Positions 11,732 through 22,846 of a stretch of 64,000 nt of DNA are shown piece by piece (positions within the stretch are counted from its first letter, which is position 1; every line of letters begins with the position of its first letter). Source of the DNA: Silene latifolia (lineage: Eukaryota > Streptophyta > Magnoliopsida > Caryophyllales > Caryophyllaceae); the NCBI RefSeq assembly GCF_048544455.1, contig NC_133535.1, positions 84,568,120-84,632,119 on the forward strand, written 5' to 3'. The notes under the pieces are model-generated. The model made no database searches. It had not been told where the DNA came from and saw only the letters and a program-made list of their open reading frames with translations. The position numbers and the translations under genes are program-made.

Positions 11732-13453
11732 TGGATATGGAGGCTTCAACATCATCACTTGAGCTTTCCATTTCCATTTCCTCTTCCTCATCTTCCTCAT
11801 CTTCCTCTTCTTCTTCTTCTTCTTCTTCTTCTTCTTCTTCTTCTTCTTCTTCTTCTTCTTCTTCTTCTTCTTCTTCTTCTTCTTCTTCTTCTTCTTCTTC
11901 TTCTTCTTCTTCTTCTTCTTCTTCTTCTTCTTCTTCTTCTTCTTCTTCTTCTTCTTCTTCTTCTTCTTCTTCTTCTTCTTCTTCTTCTTCTTCTTCTTCT
12001 TCTTCTTCTTCTTCTTCTTCACTATTAACAACAATCTCCTTTCCCTTGGTAACCTCACCACCCATGCTAGCATCTCTAGGAGCATTAGGAAAGAACACTT
12101 CCCTATCCGCCCAACTAGGCAAAGGACATGATGGATCAAGGACTTCTTATCTAGCTAAGTGTAGGAGGGGCGGATATTGGGCCCGGTAAGCATTGACCCG
12201 GTCCTCAAAACTTCCTTATGCATGTGTTGCATCAATTTGGTCAAGTAATCGTTACCTACCTCAACGTCTTTGGGTCGGAATTCTCGGTAGGTAAACGGGA
12301 AGGGTGGAGTCACAATGGAGGAGGAGGGCTCGGTAACGACTTCCCTATGTTGTTGCAAGATCATCTCGGCTTCACCGGAGAGTGGAAGAAGATAGTTTGT
12401 GCTTCGGACATTGAGTCATCAAATCTTGTTTGGTAGAATGAAGGACTTAGCATCTTTTGTGGGCCACTCAAATTTGTTGTCAAGATTATCGTTCTTGATC
12501 CAATGAAACTTGTTAATCATAGTGCTCAAGGCAAGAAGGTGGCCACCTCTAACCGGTTTATAAGTCTCATCCTTGTTGAAATCCGGGTTAAAGTGTTTGG
12601 CCAACCATGTAACCAAGCCTCCATTAACGATAAAAGCCGCTCCTTCTTTACCATGGTCAATTGTAAGCCACCGTTCAATTAGGAGTTGAAGTATGTTGTA
12701 TGGTTTGGTGAAATTTTTCTCGACATTCATGGTTGATTCAAGGTAGATGAAATCAAGTTCAGTGAAATGATTTGTGCCCTTCCTTGCAATCAGAGTATTT
12801 CCCACAACCTTATGCCATACCCTTATACCCGGATGGTGGACAAAAAGGGCACGACACTCATGGAAGGATTCAATTTTTCTTCCGGAGATAGCTTTCCACA
12901 AAGGGGCGGGGTCATATTTCGAGGGCTTCTTATCATAATGAGGGTATTCCTCAAGACCGAACACTTTTCCAAACTCTTCCAAAGTCATTGTTCTATCCTT
13001 ATTCTCTAGGCGGAATTCAACACTTTTCAAGTTCAAGACATTAGTTACCTTCAATGAGATTATAAACTCCATATTAAGGGAGGGGTATGTTAATTCTTGC
13101 ATCTCAAAGATGGCACCCAACTTCATAGACTCGAAAAGGTTCTTGGTCCTCTCAAAAACACCCAACTTTTCTAAGGCATCTTGACAAATAAACTTGGTGG
13201 GCAAAACTGATTTCTTAGCAAGAGATATAAAAGCTTTCCTAAGAGAATCAGATGTGAAAGTTACCTCCGGATATTCATGTAATTGCTCAATAACCGGAGT
13301 AGGAGTAGTAGCTTCCACCATAGGAATAAGAACCTCTTGGATTTCCACTCTTGCTTGTTGTACCACCATAGCCTTTAAAGCTTGAAGAGCTTGTTGCCTC
13401 TTTGAAAGATTTGATTTTGGGGGTGCCTTGTTTCCACCTTTTGTCCTTGACAT
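11732..13453 (-). pseudogene. env-position ORF (ATHILA ORF-1-like) of element B, interrupted
   Basis: This ORF lies downstream of where pol would be, the place of the env-like gene of Athila elements. It matches the intact ORF of element D (38773-40377), for example in the block FVHHPGIRVWHKVVGNT (near 12790-12840) and NGGLVTWLAKHF (near 12590-12630). I choose the ATG at 13451-13453 because it begins MSRTKGGNK, aligned with the D start MARTKGATK. The frame is open to a stop at 12419-12421, then frameshifted or stopped in 12155-12418, then open again with a long poly-Glu run, and is cut by element E at 11732. No signal peptide or membrane segment is seen, so 'env-like' describes position only. 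Its role is not known. Confidence 0.75.
11806..12020 (+). repeat. (TCT)n / (GAA)n microsatellite, about 72 pure units
   Basis: A 215 bp uninterrupted trinucleotide run. On the minus strand it is in frame with the env-position ORF of B and codes for about 70 Glu residues in its acidic tail. The homologous tail in element D is acidic but not repeated, so the run grew after the two parted. Long GAA/TTC runs can form triplex DNA. Unit count may be affected by assembly. Confidence 0.95.
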
Positions 13454-13768
13454 TGTTCTTCTCATTTTCAAGGTTGTATCAACAAAACTTTGCTTGAATG
13501 CTTCTAGTATCCTCAAGCTTCAATGAATCCCTAATTGATTTTTCGAATTTTGCCTTGAAACATAGAAAATCGCTTCAATTTTTGAGGATTTGGATGTTTG
13601 GTTGGTGTTTTATTGATGAAGGAGTATTTTGATTGTGTTTTGAGGAAGTTTGGATTTGATTTGGGTGAATTTTGTTGAGGATTTTGAGTTTTGTGGATGA
13701 GGGATTTGAGGGTTTTGAGGGTTTTGAATGTGTGAGTGTTTTGGAAGAAGGAAATGAGATGGGGAAGA

Positions 13769-14110
13769 GGGTTTAAAATCCCGTGTTTTTGTATCTCAGC
13801 TGTAGGAGACGAGCGGATTAGGCATGAGACGCTCGGATTGTAGTTCAGTCAACATTGGAATATGAAACCCGTGTTGAGACGAGCGTCTTCTGGAGGAGAC
13901 GAGCGTCTTTATCTAGAGATGAGCGGATTTTTCTGTAGACGCTCGTATTCATAGTTAGAGTGAAATCCCAATTTTTGAAGTAGCCAGGACGCACAGATTT
14001 TCACTGGGACGAGCGTCTTTGGGCTGAGACGAGCGTCTTATCCTGGGGACGCTCAGATCCGTAGTCAGTATAAAAATTTCCTTCCCAGCTCTGCCAAGAC
14101 GAGCGTCTTA
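13769..14110 (-). promoter_or_regulatory. CG-rich palindrome array and TATA-like box before the env-position ORF of B
   Basis: From about 13800 to 14110 the DNA carries some ten copies of GACGAGCG/CGCTC-type motifs, including full inverted repeats such as AAGACGAGCGTCTT (near 14097-14110). Downstream in the sense direction of the ORF, at 13769-13780, is TTTTAAACCC, which resembles a TATA box; the ORF starts about 320 bp further. The same order occurs in C (27599-28045) and D (40664-41065), and the same motifs lie upstream of the TATA box in the LTRs. An internal promoter is my inference. Confidence 0.5.
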
Positions 14111-15231
14111 CTGACATTCACTTGTTCACTTGTTCCCCTACATTCACTTTGGTAATGTCCCCAAGTTCCACAACTCTCACATACTCCACTTAGAATTGAG
14201 GATGATGCCACCATAGTATTAACATGTTGTTTGGGTGATTTGGAGGCCTCTTCCAGTTTAGCCATGGCCTTCTCAAACTTCAAATTGATGGTGTAAATGT
14301 GAGCACTTAGTTGAGCACCCAATTGTGTGATGGAATCTACCTCATGCTTTCCTCCTCTAGTAGCCTTTCGAGGTCTACTATATTACGAATTATGAACCGC
14401 CATTTCTTCAATTTTGGCCCATGTTTGATTGTCATCAACTTCGGTAAACATACCGTTGGATCCCATATTGAGAATGTTTCGGGAGTCTTCATATAAACCA
14501 TTCCACAATTGTTGCACAAGGAACCACTCGCTAAGGCCATGGTATGGACAAGAACGACAGATATCCTTGAATCTCTCCCATGCTTCATACAATGATTCCT
14601 CATCTCTTTGCTTGAACCCGGTGATTTGGGCTCTCAACATATTAGTCTTCTCCGGAGGATAGAATTTCTTGTAGAAAGCAAGTGCTAACTTCTTCCATGA
14701 GTCAATACCAAGAGTAGCCTTGTCTAAGCTCTTTAACCATTGCTTTGCAGTACCAATCAAAGAAAAAGGAAATAATACCCATCGGATTTGGTCTTGAGTA
14801 ACTCCGGTTTGAGAAATCGCATCACAATAGTCACAAAAAGTCTCCATATGAGAATGAGGGTCTTCACTAGGCATTCCTCCAAATTGACTTCTCTCAACTA
14901 GTTATATGAATGCGGATTTGGCAATGAAAATATCGGTTAAGTGTTGTGGTGTAGGAGTACCATTTGGTAGGTTCTCCTCTACTGGTACGGAATGTGATGA
15001 GAATTTAGGCATTGTGGGTTGATTTTGTGGTGGGTTTTGTATTGGGTTGTCCTCTCCTTTTCTTGTAAAAGGGTTGGTAAACTCAATGTTATTTGGTTGA
15101 ATGTCCACAATTTCTCCAATACCTCTCAAAGTACCTCTAGCAAGTCTCCTATTGTTGGTTAAGGTCCTTTCAATTTCGAAATCAATAGGTAAAAGATTAC
15201 CTTGTGATCTCCAAGTCTTGCAAAATATCAA
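14105..15231 (-). pseudogene. gag N-terminal part of Athila-like element B
   Basis: Capsid-type gag of a Ty3 element. The retrotransposon gag domain is clear in 14383-14874 (blocks MPSEDPHSHMETFCDYCDAI, LFPFSLIGTAKQWLKSL, AFYKKFYPPEKTNMLRAQI, EAWERFKDICRSCPYHGLS), all shared with the intact gag of D. The upstream piece 14902-15231 holds the leader-proximal part (RTLTNNRRLARG), separated by a stop near 14902. The C-terminal piece 14105-14322 still has one zinc-knuckle-like block (CESCGTWGHYQSEC). Homology stops at about 14105, where the palindrome array begins, so the rest of gag, protease and all of pol are deleted. Confidence 0.85.
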
Positions 15232-15335
15232 ACAACTCGAAAATAATTAGAACAACCTTGAGGAGATTGACTTCCCCAAGGTGAAGAAAGACACAACTAA
15301 AAACAATTACAGAAAATCAAATCAAGTTAACCCCG

Positions 15336-15353
15336 TCCCCGGCAACGGCGCCA
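15336..15353 (-). promoter_or_regulatory. primer binding site of element B (tRNA-Asp)
   Basis: Read on the minus strand, TGGCGCCGTTGCCGGGGA follows the 5' LTR by three bases. It is complementary to the 3' end of plant tRNA-Asp, the usual primer of Athila elements. The match appears complete. Confidence 0.9.
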
Positions 15354-15356
15354 TTT

Positions 15357-16950
15357 TGATGAGCGTGTCGTTGTACGCCCTCAAACACATTTATACCCAA
15401 CTAATAGCATAGCAAGCAAGTCGGGGTCGATCCACAGGACGGGGGTATTCAAATTGTTCAATCTAATTATAGTTGTGCTAAGGGTTGTCACAATTGGGTT
15501 GAGATGAAGTTGGTATAAACTAATTGGCAAGATAAAAGTAAAGCAATGAAAACAAAGCAAGGTAAATAAAATGAGATGCAAACAATTGATTAAAGGCAAT
15601 AGGGTGTCATGAGTTCATAGGGGTATCATGGGAATTGATCATACAAACATGTTCTTAATTATATAGCAAGCACTTATTGTTGTGATGGGTTCGAGTTGGT
15701 GTATAGGCTTACGATCCCTAAGAAGGTTTGGGTCCCGGAGCTGAATCGATTAGATTGTAAAACACCTACAAGTCGACTTAATCCTTCATATTCAACTATA
15801 TGCATGGTCTAATGAGGCTCGAGTTGGCTTATATGCTTACAAGCCTCATTGAAGAGATAAGTGATGGGTAAAAAATGCAAGGATTCATAGGCTCGTATTT
15901 CATCAAACATAATATGTGCATAAGTTGAAATCACAACAAGCAAGCAATTTAATTATGAAAACATATTAGATTAAGCATGAATCATTCCCCATGTTTGTTT
16001 TCCCTAATTCCCCATTAACCATAGCTAAGAAACTACTCACTCATTATTAAGTTCAACATGTTAATAAGGTTGTCAATCAAACTAACAAAGCAAAACATGA
16101 TGAATAAATGAAAATGATTAACAATAATTAAACAAGGGTAAAGAGAATTATACCTATGAAGATGATTCCAAATAATAAAATAAAGAATAATAGAAGAAAA
16201 CTTGATTGATTGATGAAGAGTTGTCAAATCTCCAATAATAACCCAATAATAATCTTGAATTTCTCAATAATAAACTTGAACAATAATTAAAGAATTAATG
16301 TGTAATTTTGTGGAAAGATTAAAGGATAATCTATTCTAATCTACTTCTAATCTAATCTAAAGACTTGGTGATTAGCTAGGTAATACAATGGGGGTATATA
16401 TAGTGGTGCATTATTAGGTTAAGCAAGGGTAGATTAGTAAATAATAATGCTAAGTGTTGAGTAAGGAAATGCAAGACTCGTGGGAAATGCGCGGATCACG
16501 TAGCAAGGAAAAGCATTTTGTCAAACAATCTGCTCGTCCCGACTGAAAAACGCGCAACATGAGCCTCAACCCGAGTGGGTGATTCTGTCCCGAGCGGGTT
16601 TAGCTGTATCCCGCTCTACTTGACATTGATCCGCGCGGGTTAAGCTGATGTTTCCCTTTTTCTTGCTTTTAAGCCTATGATGCTTCCATATACTCTTTAT
16701 TCCTACTTCATTGGTCATCATTCTTGCCTCCTCTTCATACTTAGTCCATCCAAGATCGTAAACAAGCTTCCGAATATGCGCGAGAGTCGGGAATTGCGCC
16801 TCATTATCTCCTTTCCTATAAGACATATAAGATGCACTAGGAAAGCAAAATAGAAAGGATTTGACGGATAAAATGGCCAAGAAATGTTATAAAAGTATTC
16901 AAAATAGGTTCAATTAAGGGACTAAATGTGCGCAATTAAGAGTCACATCA
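15357..16950 (-). repeat. 5' LTR of Athila-like element B
   Basis: A 1.6 kb LTR beginning TGATGAGCG and ending TCACATCA in plus orientation; its right half matches 1-805. The minus-strand TATA box is at 16391-16403. A CG-rich cluster with AACCCGAG/CGAGCGGGTT motifs lies at about 16500-16640, that is 100-240 bp upstream of the TATA box in U3. The bases to the right (CCCAT) should be the target duplication, but the left flank is outside the window. Confidence 0.88.
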
Positions 16951-18600
16951 CCCATAACACTGATTCAGTACAACTTCCTTGACCAGAAAACTTTCTTAAA
17001 ACCGCTTTACTAGATCATAACGCAACATATTACATGGAATCACAGATACTAACCTTATGAATATGATCCATACCATGACTCATGAGGTCAGAACCTCACA
17101 CAAACATTTACACATATCATGGACCCATAATCGAATCTAACTAGCCAATCCTGATCACGTAAGTTACCACCTGATAAAGCTTACCTCTCACCCGTGCTTA
17201 ACTCGTATGCCCCTCCTATTACATTCTCCGATTCGCATAACTACCATTTCCTGACAAATGTAACCATACAATTAATACTCAACTACTAGTACCCGCCTTC
17301 TATAACTACATTCCATACCCCCTCACAACCATACATATCAACCCGGCCTCTACAAAAAAAACAACCTCTTTAGAATGACTATCTTCCCTATTTAACATCC
17401 TCCTTAACCACTAGTGACAACACTACGACACCACCATATTTCATGCAACTACTCTCTTATTATCACTTCTTAATACAGCAATACGTTTCCTCTCTTTGGT
17501 TATCATCCCAAATAACAAACATCAAATCCATCAACAAAATTTACCTCAACATTACCTCCAATTCTATTCTTTATTGCATCGTCACCTATCTCTCCACCAA
17601 AATCTCATATCGTGCAAACACTCTACCGGCTTATTACTCCCTTAATACCTAGAAACTCACGGCTAACATGTCGTCCTGAACTCCTATATAACTATTAACT
17701 CACATCCTCTCATGATGCTATCGTGCATTTCCATGATTTCTTACTTTCATGTCCTATAACTTTGGTCAACGTTCTCCCAACTTACTTCCATCCAATAATA
17801 CCAATTAATAATTCATCTCCTTCCTTCTGCCTAACTCTTTAGTAATCCGATAACCTTCTTGTTGCTCCATAACTCAAATTCCAATAATTCGTATCAATAT
17901 CTTCTCATTCTTTCTTATCACTAGTCCTCTCCCATCATACTACTCACTCACACTTGTCACCGTCAAGTCCACACAACTAACGTCACCCTTTAATTAGTTG
18001 TATCTCCCTTTCGCATCCCTAGAAAACAAAAAATTCACCACATACTATTAATTGCCCAAAGCATTACACACTAGACTCACCTCTTGATAATCCAAATTCC
18101 CAAACTCAGTCACTATCTACAAATCCACGTCGTGACATAACCCCATCTAAGTTCCCTATATACCCCTCTTCTCCATCCCTCTACAACAACCTTTCATTAC
18201 ATATATATTCTTAACCAACACAATCCTAACCATCTCCCTCCATAAATCCTTACACCTCTCAAGTTGTCATTATTCACATCCTTCCTTTCAATCTTGTATT
18301 CTCACATTTCTTTACACTTACATCACCCTTGCCCATATATACTTACTTTTATATAACTCAACACACGACTATATCACACACCATATCTCACAAAATATGC
18401 TCCTTGCCTCGATTAGCTCATCAACCTTCCCTTTCTTTTTCCACTATCCCTCACAACCACATATAACTCATGTCCTTCCTATCTGGTAACTTACGTATCA
18501 AGACCGTCACATATATAAAAGAATGCTTTAAGCCCCAAACATACATGTGCACATAACCTACTACTCAAAACATATGTAAGAACGTAGCCGTCGACCCAAA
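16951..18600. other. no gene seen; probable start of the element A LTR or older repeat
   Basis: This 1.65 kb stretch is C- and A-rich on the plus strand and has no convincing ORF or domain. It is not repeated in the window. It may be the outer part of the long 5' LTR of element A (Tat LTRs can reach several kb) or unrelated DNA into which B was inserted. I cannot find the left LTR edge because the 3' LTR of A is outside the window. Confidence 0.4.
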
Positions 18601-18624
18601 ACAACCGCCCAAAGAGATACTCGG

Positions 18625-18805
18625 TCGAGTGCATAACGTACTCGACCGAGTACAAGACACTCGGTCGAGTAATGAGACTACTCGACCGAGTTCACGACTC
18701 CAGAAGCTGAACAAAATTATCACGGAAAGATTACTCGGCCGAATATGGGTTACTCGGTCGAGTATGAAAGATACTCGGCCGAGTATGGCTTACTCAGTCG
18801 AGTAC
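18625..18805 (+). promoter_or_regulatory. ACTCG-NN-CGAGT palindrome array in the LTR of element A
   Basis: Eight inverted repeats sit in 180 bp: ACTCGGTCGAGT, ACTCGACCGAGT and ACTCGGCCGAGT variants, the longest being ATACTCGGCCGAGTAT (near 18770-18785). The centre is always CG, two variable bases, CG. The array lies about 770 bp upstream of the TATA box at 19576, so it is probably in U3. The function is not known. Confidence 0.75.
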
Positions 18806-21504
18806 CATCACAGTTCTCAGCAACGTCTAGTTTTCGTAAAATAGTCATATCTCACTCGTTACTTGTTCACTTTGGGCATGTGACCTATCATTAGAATCGT
18901 AAAAGAACAAGCTATCACCTCCAATTGGAATCATATCAAAATCATATATACATTTCAAGTTATAACAGTTTCAAGACAACCTCTCTATAATCGGACAACA
19001 TAACCATTAGATTTTACTTCCAAACAAGGTAAACAACAACAAGGTAAACAAAAACTACTTAATACTCATAAAACCAGTTATAGATACCCAGTATCTGTTG
19101 AGTCTTCAACAAACACCCGATGATTATCGGACTACAACATGCTTAGGAATCGCAGTGTTTGATCGACAGTTTTCTACAATTATACGTCAAAAAACTTAAA
19201 ACGATTTCGAAAATAAAACATTTCAAAACTTTTAAAAAGTACCTGGAGTGTTTAATGCATGACGACGGGGTCACAATGACAATAACTAGAGTCAAAACCG
19301 ACACCGGACCAAAAATTGACTCAAAAATTCAAATCCCGACTCCAACAACGAGTCAAACACAAAAAACAAAACTTTTCAAGACTTCCATGTTAAGTATTTT
19401 CCGGAATGCTTCATGGTCAAGTACAAATCATGTCATCCAAAACATAGGATAGAACAAATTATGATTATAATTGCGTGATAGTGACAAGACACCTCGAAGA
19501 CCCGCGAAATGGCTTGCGCCTCTTCGAGCAGCCCATGCGGCCACGTCGCTCAAAACGCACAAAATTACCCATTTCTATATAAATACCCATCTTCACACAC
19601 CATAACACCTTACGCGAGTGTCCGCCCCCTCATTTCTCCCTTAAAATTCTAGACTCGACTTCTTAATTCACAAACCGACACGTGTTTCCAACCTACCGAT
19701 CAAAAACACAAGCCTTACACATTGTTTGGTACCGTCATCGTGCATTAAACCACTTGACCGACCATCTCGACCAACTACACCACCACTAAACTTAAAACAC
19801 TCTTTTTACATTGCAAAAACGGTTTTCAAACCGTTTTCCGACCAAACAAGTTGATACACTTTCATCGATTTCTCGTGTCAAGACTAACATGTAAGTATGA
19901 GGGTCTAAAAATCCTCTTCTATCATGTTTTTCATTTATTTTATGACTATAACATGCTAAAACATGCATAACATGATTCAAATATGGGTTAAATGAGGCGA
20001 AACCGGATTTTAGCCGAGACAGGGGCTGCTTGTATAGCAGACAGGCTCACGCCTAAACCCCCTCTTAGGCTTTAATCCAGCCGTGTTGGTCTCATTTTCC
20101 TCTTTAATTCATTTCTTATTTGTAATCGGTTTTTACCATTTCAAATATTTCAAATCATTTTCATGACAAACTTTTAACCATAAAACATTTCTCACCCTTG
20201 GTTCCTAATACCACGACGGTTTAGTCAGTGTTTCAGTGATAATATTTGGTTAAATGCATCTCAAAAAGGTATTTTAAAACCTTTTTATTTCGTTTCTTTA
20301 CATTTTCAAAATAAATGCATTAGTCATAAATACAAAATCATCCTTGGTTCTGCATACCATGTCGGATTTTAACCCGAGTACGATGATAAACATTGACTAA
20401 TCATAAACAAATGAACTTAAAACAATTAGTTCATAATTTTTTTTGAAACTATTCATGTCAAGTTTGCAAAATCAAACCCGACATCGAATATCGTCAATAC
20501 AATGATGATTATTCAAGTCTCGTTCTTCACATCAACACAAAAGCGGTCTAAATGACCTTTTCAAACCAAGATGGGTTCAAACACCCTCTTTTCAAACCAT
20601 TTTACAAATCTTTTAATGGTTAGAAGATGTCCCTTCAACCGTCTGTTGACCCGCGCCTAAACAGGCCACTCATTTTCGAATTTTCAAACCAGGACAGGCA
20701 TGTTCGCATCACCCGATGGCTCGCGCCTATATAGGTTGCCTGATGAAGACCCTGATTCCTTCCAGTACTTGTCTAGGACGATCCCGACTTCGGTTAACCC
20801 GAATACATGACGGATCAGATGATGAATCTACCCTTTTTACATTGTATTTGCAAAACGTGTTACTAAGACAAATGGATTACGTTATGCACCATAAACCTAA
20901 CTCGGTAAATGGATCTTTAATTTCCGTCTTGCATGCAAATCAACATTAAATCCAACTCGACATCAAATACTTGATACTTGGACTAAACAACCGACATAGA
21001 AAGCTCACATGTTAGGTTCAATGCGCATTCATGCATTTACCCGTTTTATCAACTTTTGCATTTAACCAACCAATATCGATCAGTAGAGGCCGCTACCGCG
21101 GGCGGGATTGGGTGTCCAATTAAATGGCTTCCCAATACATACCTTCACCTCTTACTCAGAAACTTTGGATAGTGGACGACCTTATCCACGGCGTACGAGA
21201 GTCATTCTAGAGATAGGATGCTAAAGAGGGACGATTCCTTATCTTTAGTACATATGTCAAACACCGCTTTTTGCCTTGGTTGACCTCAGTATAAAGTGGA
21301 TTCGAACGGGTTCCAATCATCCCACAAATGCTTGGTGGCGACTCCGAACATATCTTGCATCGTTTCGAGACCTTTGCCGAGACGAAACCGACCGATCTAA
21401 AATGATCCGGTTGAAAGCATTTTTACGCCGCCAAGCGTGGCTTTCAAAAGACCGCTGCTATATCCCACAGATCGGCTGGGCGTCGCATGTGGCCCGTGTC
21501 CACA
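18806..21504 (+). repeat. 5' LTR (U3 end, R, U5) of Tat/Retand-like element A
   Basis: The LTR ends CCACA at 21504, three bases before a tRNA-Arg primer site. A strong TATA box (TATATAAATACCC) is at 19576-19587. Downstream of it GC-rich modules containing GGCTYGCGCCT occur at 19511-19521, 20044-20054 (one change) and 20718-20728. The block with CGCGGGCGGGATT near 21092-21110 and the repeated TGGCGACTCCG (near 21335) are of the kind found at the end of Tat LTRs. The left edge is not determined, and the array at 18625-18805 probably belongs to it. Confidence 0.6.
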
Positions 21505-21507
21505 AAT

Positions 21508-21525
21508 TGGCGACTCCGCTGGGGA
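21508..21525 (+). promoter_or_regulatory. primer binding site of element A (tRNA-Arg)
   Basis: TGGCGACTCCGCTGGGGA is complementary to the 3' end of a plant tRNA-Arg, the primer typical of Tat/Ogre/Retand elements. Confidence 0.85.
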
Positions 21526-22846
21526 AAACTAGAACACTTGTGTCTTTGTGATCCCTAGATAGTGAGACTCGAACGAGGTCTTGGTTGAAATGCATTAAGT
21601 GATATTACGGTCATAGTCGGGTTCCTTGTCCAGGCCCACAACCTAACTCTTTTCGACCAATTGGCTCGTCTTGTCGGCATGATTTTTCTCATCCCCGCGT
21701 TTCGAATCCCGATTGAGTCAAGCATACCGTTGACGTTACACATTTCTGTTTCATCAAAGGGCTTTCATTTCCTTCGAGCACGAGGCTAGGGAACCCTCTT
21801 TACACATTTTGTTTGGATTGGTATCCCTCTCGAAAATCGGGGTTTGATCGCTTGGTGTGTAACCCACCCTTCTAAGCCAAAACCCGTGTCAACATTATGC
21901 ATAATATAATGAAACTGCGAGTGCTTATGTGTTATGTGATCATAAGTCCTTCCGTGTCATTTCAAACTTTCAAAAACCCTTTTTGCGCCGTTATAATGAC
22001 CATTTCAAACCTCAGTCTATCGCCGACCGTTGCATTTCAACACGCCTTTTTAGGCCATCGTAATGACGATTTTCGAACCCGATATTCCACAACCATTTCA
22101 ACACGCCTTTCTGGGCCATCGTAATGACGATTTTCAAATCCGGTTTTCAATAACCATTTCAAAAACACCTTTTTACGCCGTTATAATCGCCGCGTCAAGA
22201 CACAGATTTTAACCCGTGTCGCGTGACACAATGGCTCTTTCAAAACCCGAGAAAGGCACACACCCCTTTTTCAAAACATTTTCAAATCCCGAGGACCATA
22301 CACCGTCCCCAAGACCTTGTCAAAAATTTCAAAACTTGATTTTCAAAACATACAATTTTGAATTTCAAAAACCGTCTTTGGAAACAGTACATTGTTTTCC
22401 GAGCCAACTCAAACTCAAACCGTCTTTTGAAAACAAACTTAAGACAACTCTTCAACTGACCGACTTTTGAAGATCCCTATTCTTTGGGAGCCGTCCATAA
22501 AGCGACAAACGAATCTGTTTGAAAATCTTTATTTTTGAAAACTTCAGTCCACCTTTCCAATTCTGCCTCGTGTCTATCGAGTCGAAGCAAGCGTACTTAT
22601 GGGTCTTTAGTTATGAGTCGTCTGTCGTCGAGACTCGTTCAACGGCGTCACACCATTATGTTGGACGCGAGTCAAAGTTTGTTCAACACCGTCACGTAAT
22701 AAACCGAGTCAGCACCGAGGCACCACACACGGTCGCCCTTGTCTTGTTGAGTCTGATCTATCTTTCTGTCCTTGTGTTGTTTGTGTTTAGTCATTAAACC
22801 GTGTCGGATTGAGATGTAATGTGAGCCATTTTTCTACCTCAGAGCC
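21526..22846 (+). other. untranslated leader of element A
   Basis: About 1.3 kb with no gene. It contains several near-copies of a module with TTTCAAAA(A)CACCTTTTT and GCCRTYRTAATGRC between about 21965 and 22190 (for example ACGCCTTTTTAGGCCATCG near 22040 and ACGCCTTTCTGGGCCATCG near 22101), a short direct repeat series of unknown meaning. Confidence 0.55.

Noticed and set aside
11731..12189. Long Ser-, Leu- and Lys-rich ORFs across the TCT run
   Set aside because: A pure trinucleotide run has no stops in any frame; only the minus-strand Glu frame belongs to an ORF with homologues.
15336..15353. tRNA-like sequences near LTRs (also 31713-31730, 47992-48003, 56011-56022)
   Set aside because: Only the 3' terminal 12-18 bases of a tRNA are matched, in antisense, next to LTRs. 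These are primer binding sites, not tRNA genes.
16951..18600. A host gene between B and the A LTR
   Set aside because: No ORF above about 70 codons, no splice-like structure with coding exons and no domain; the base make-up resembles LTR sequence.
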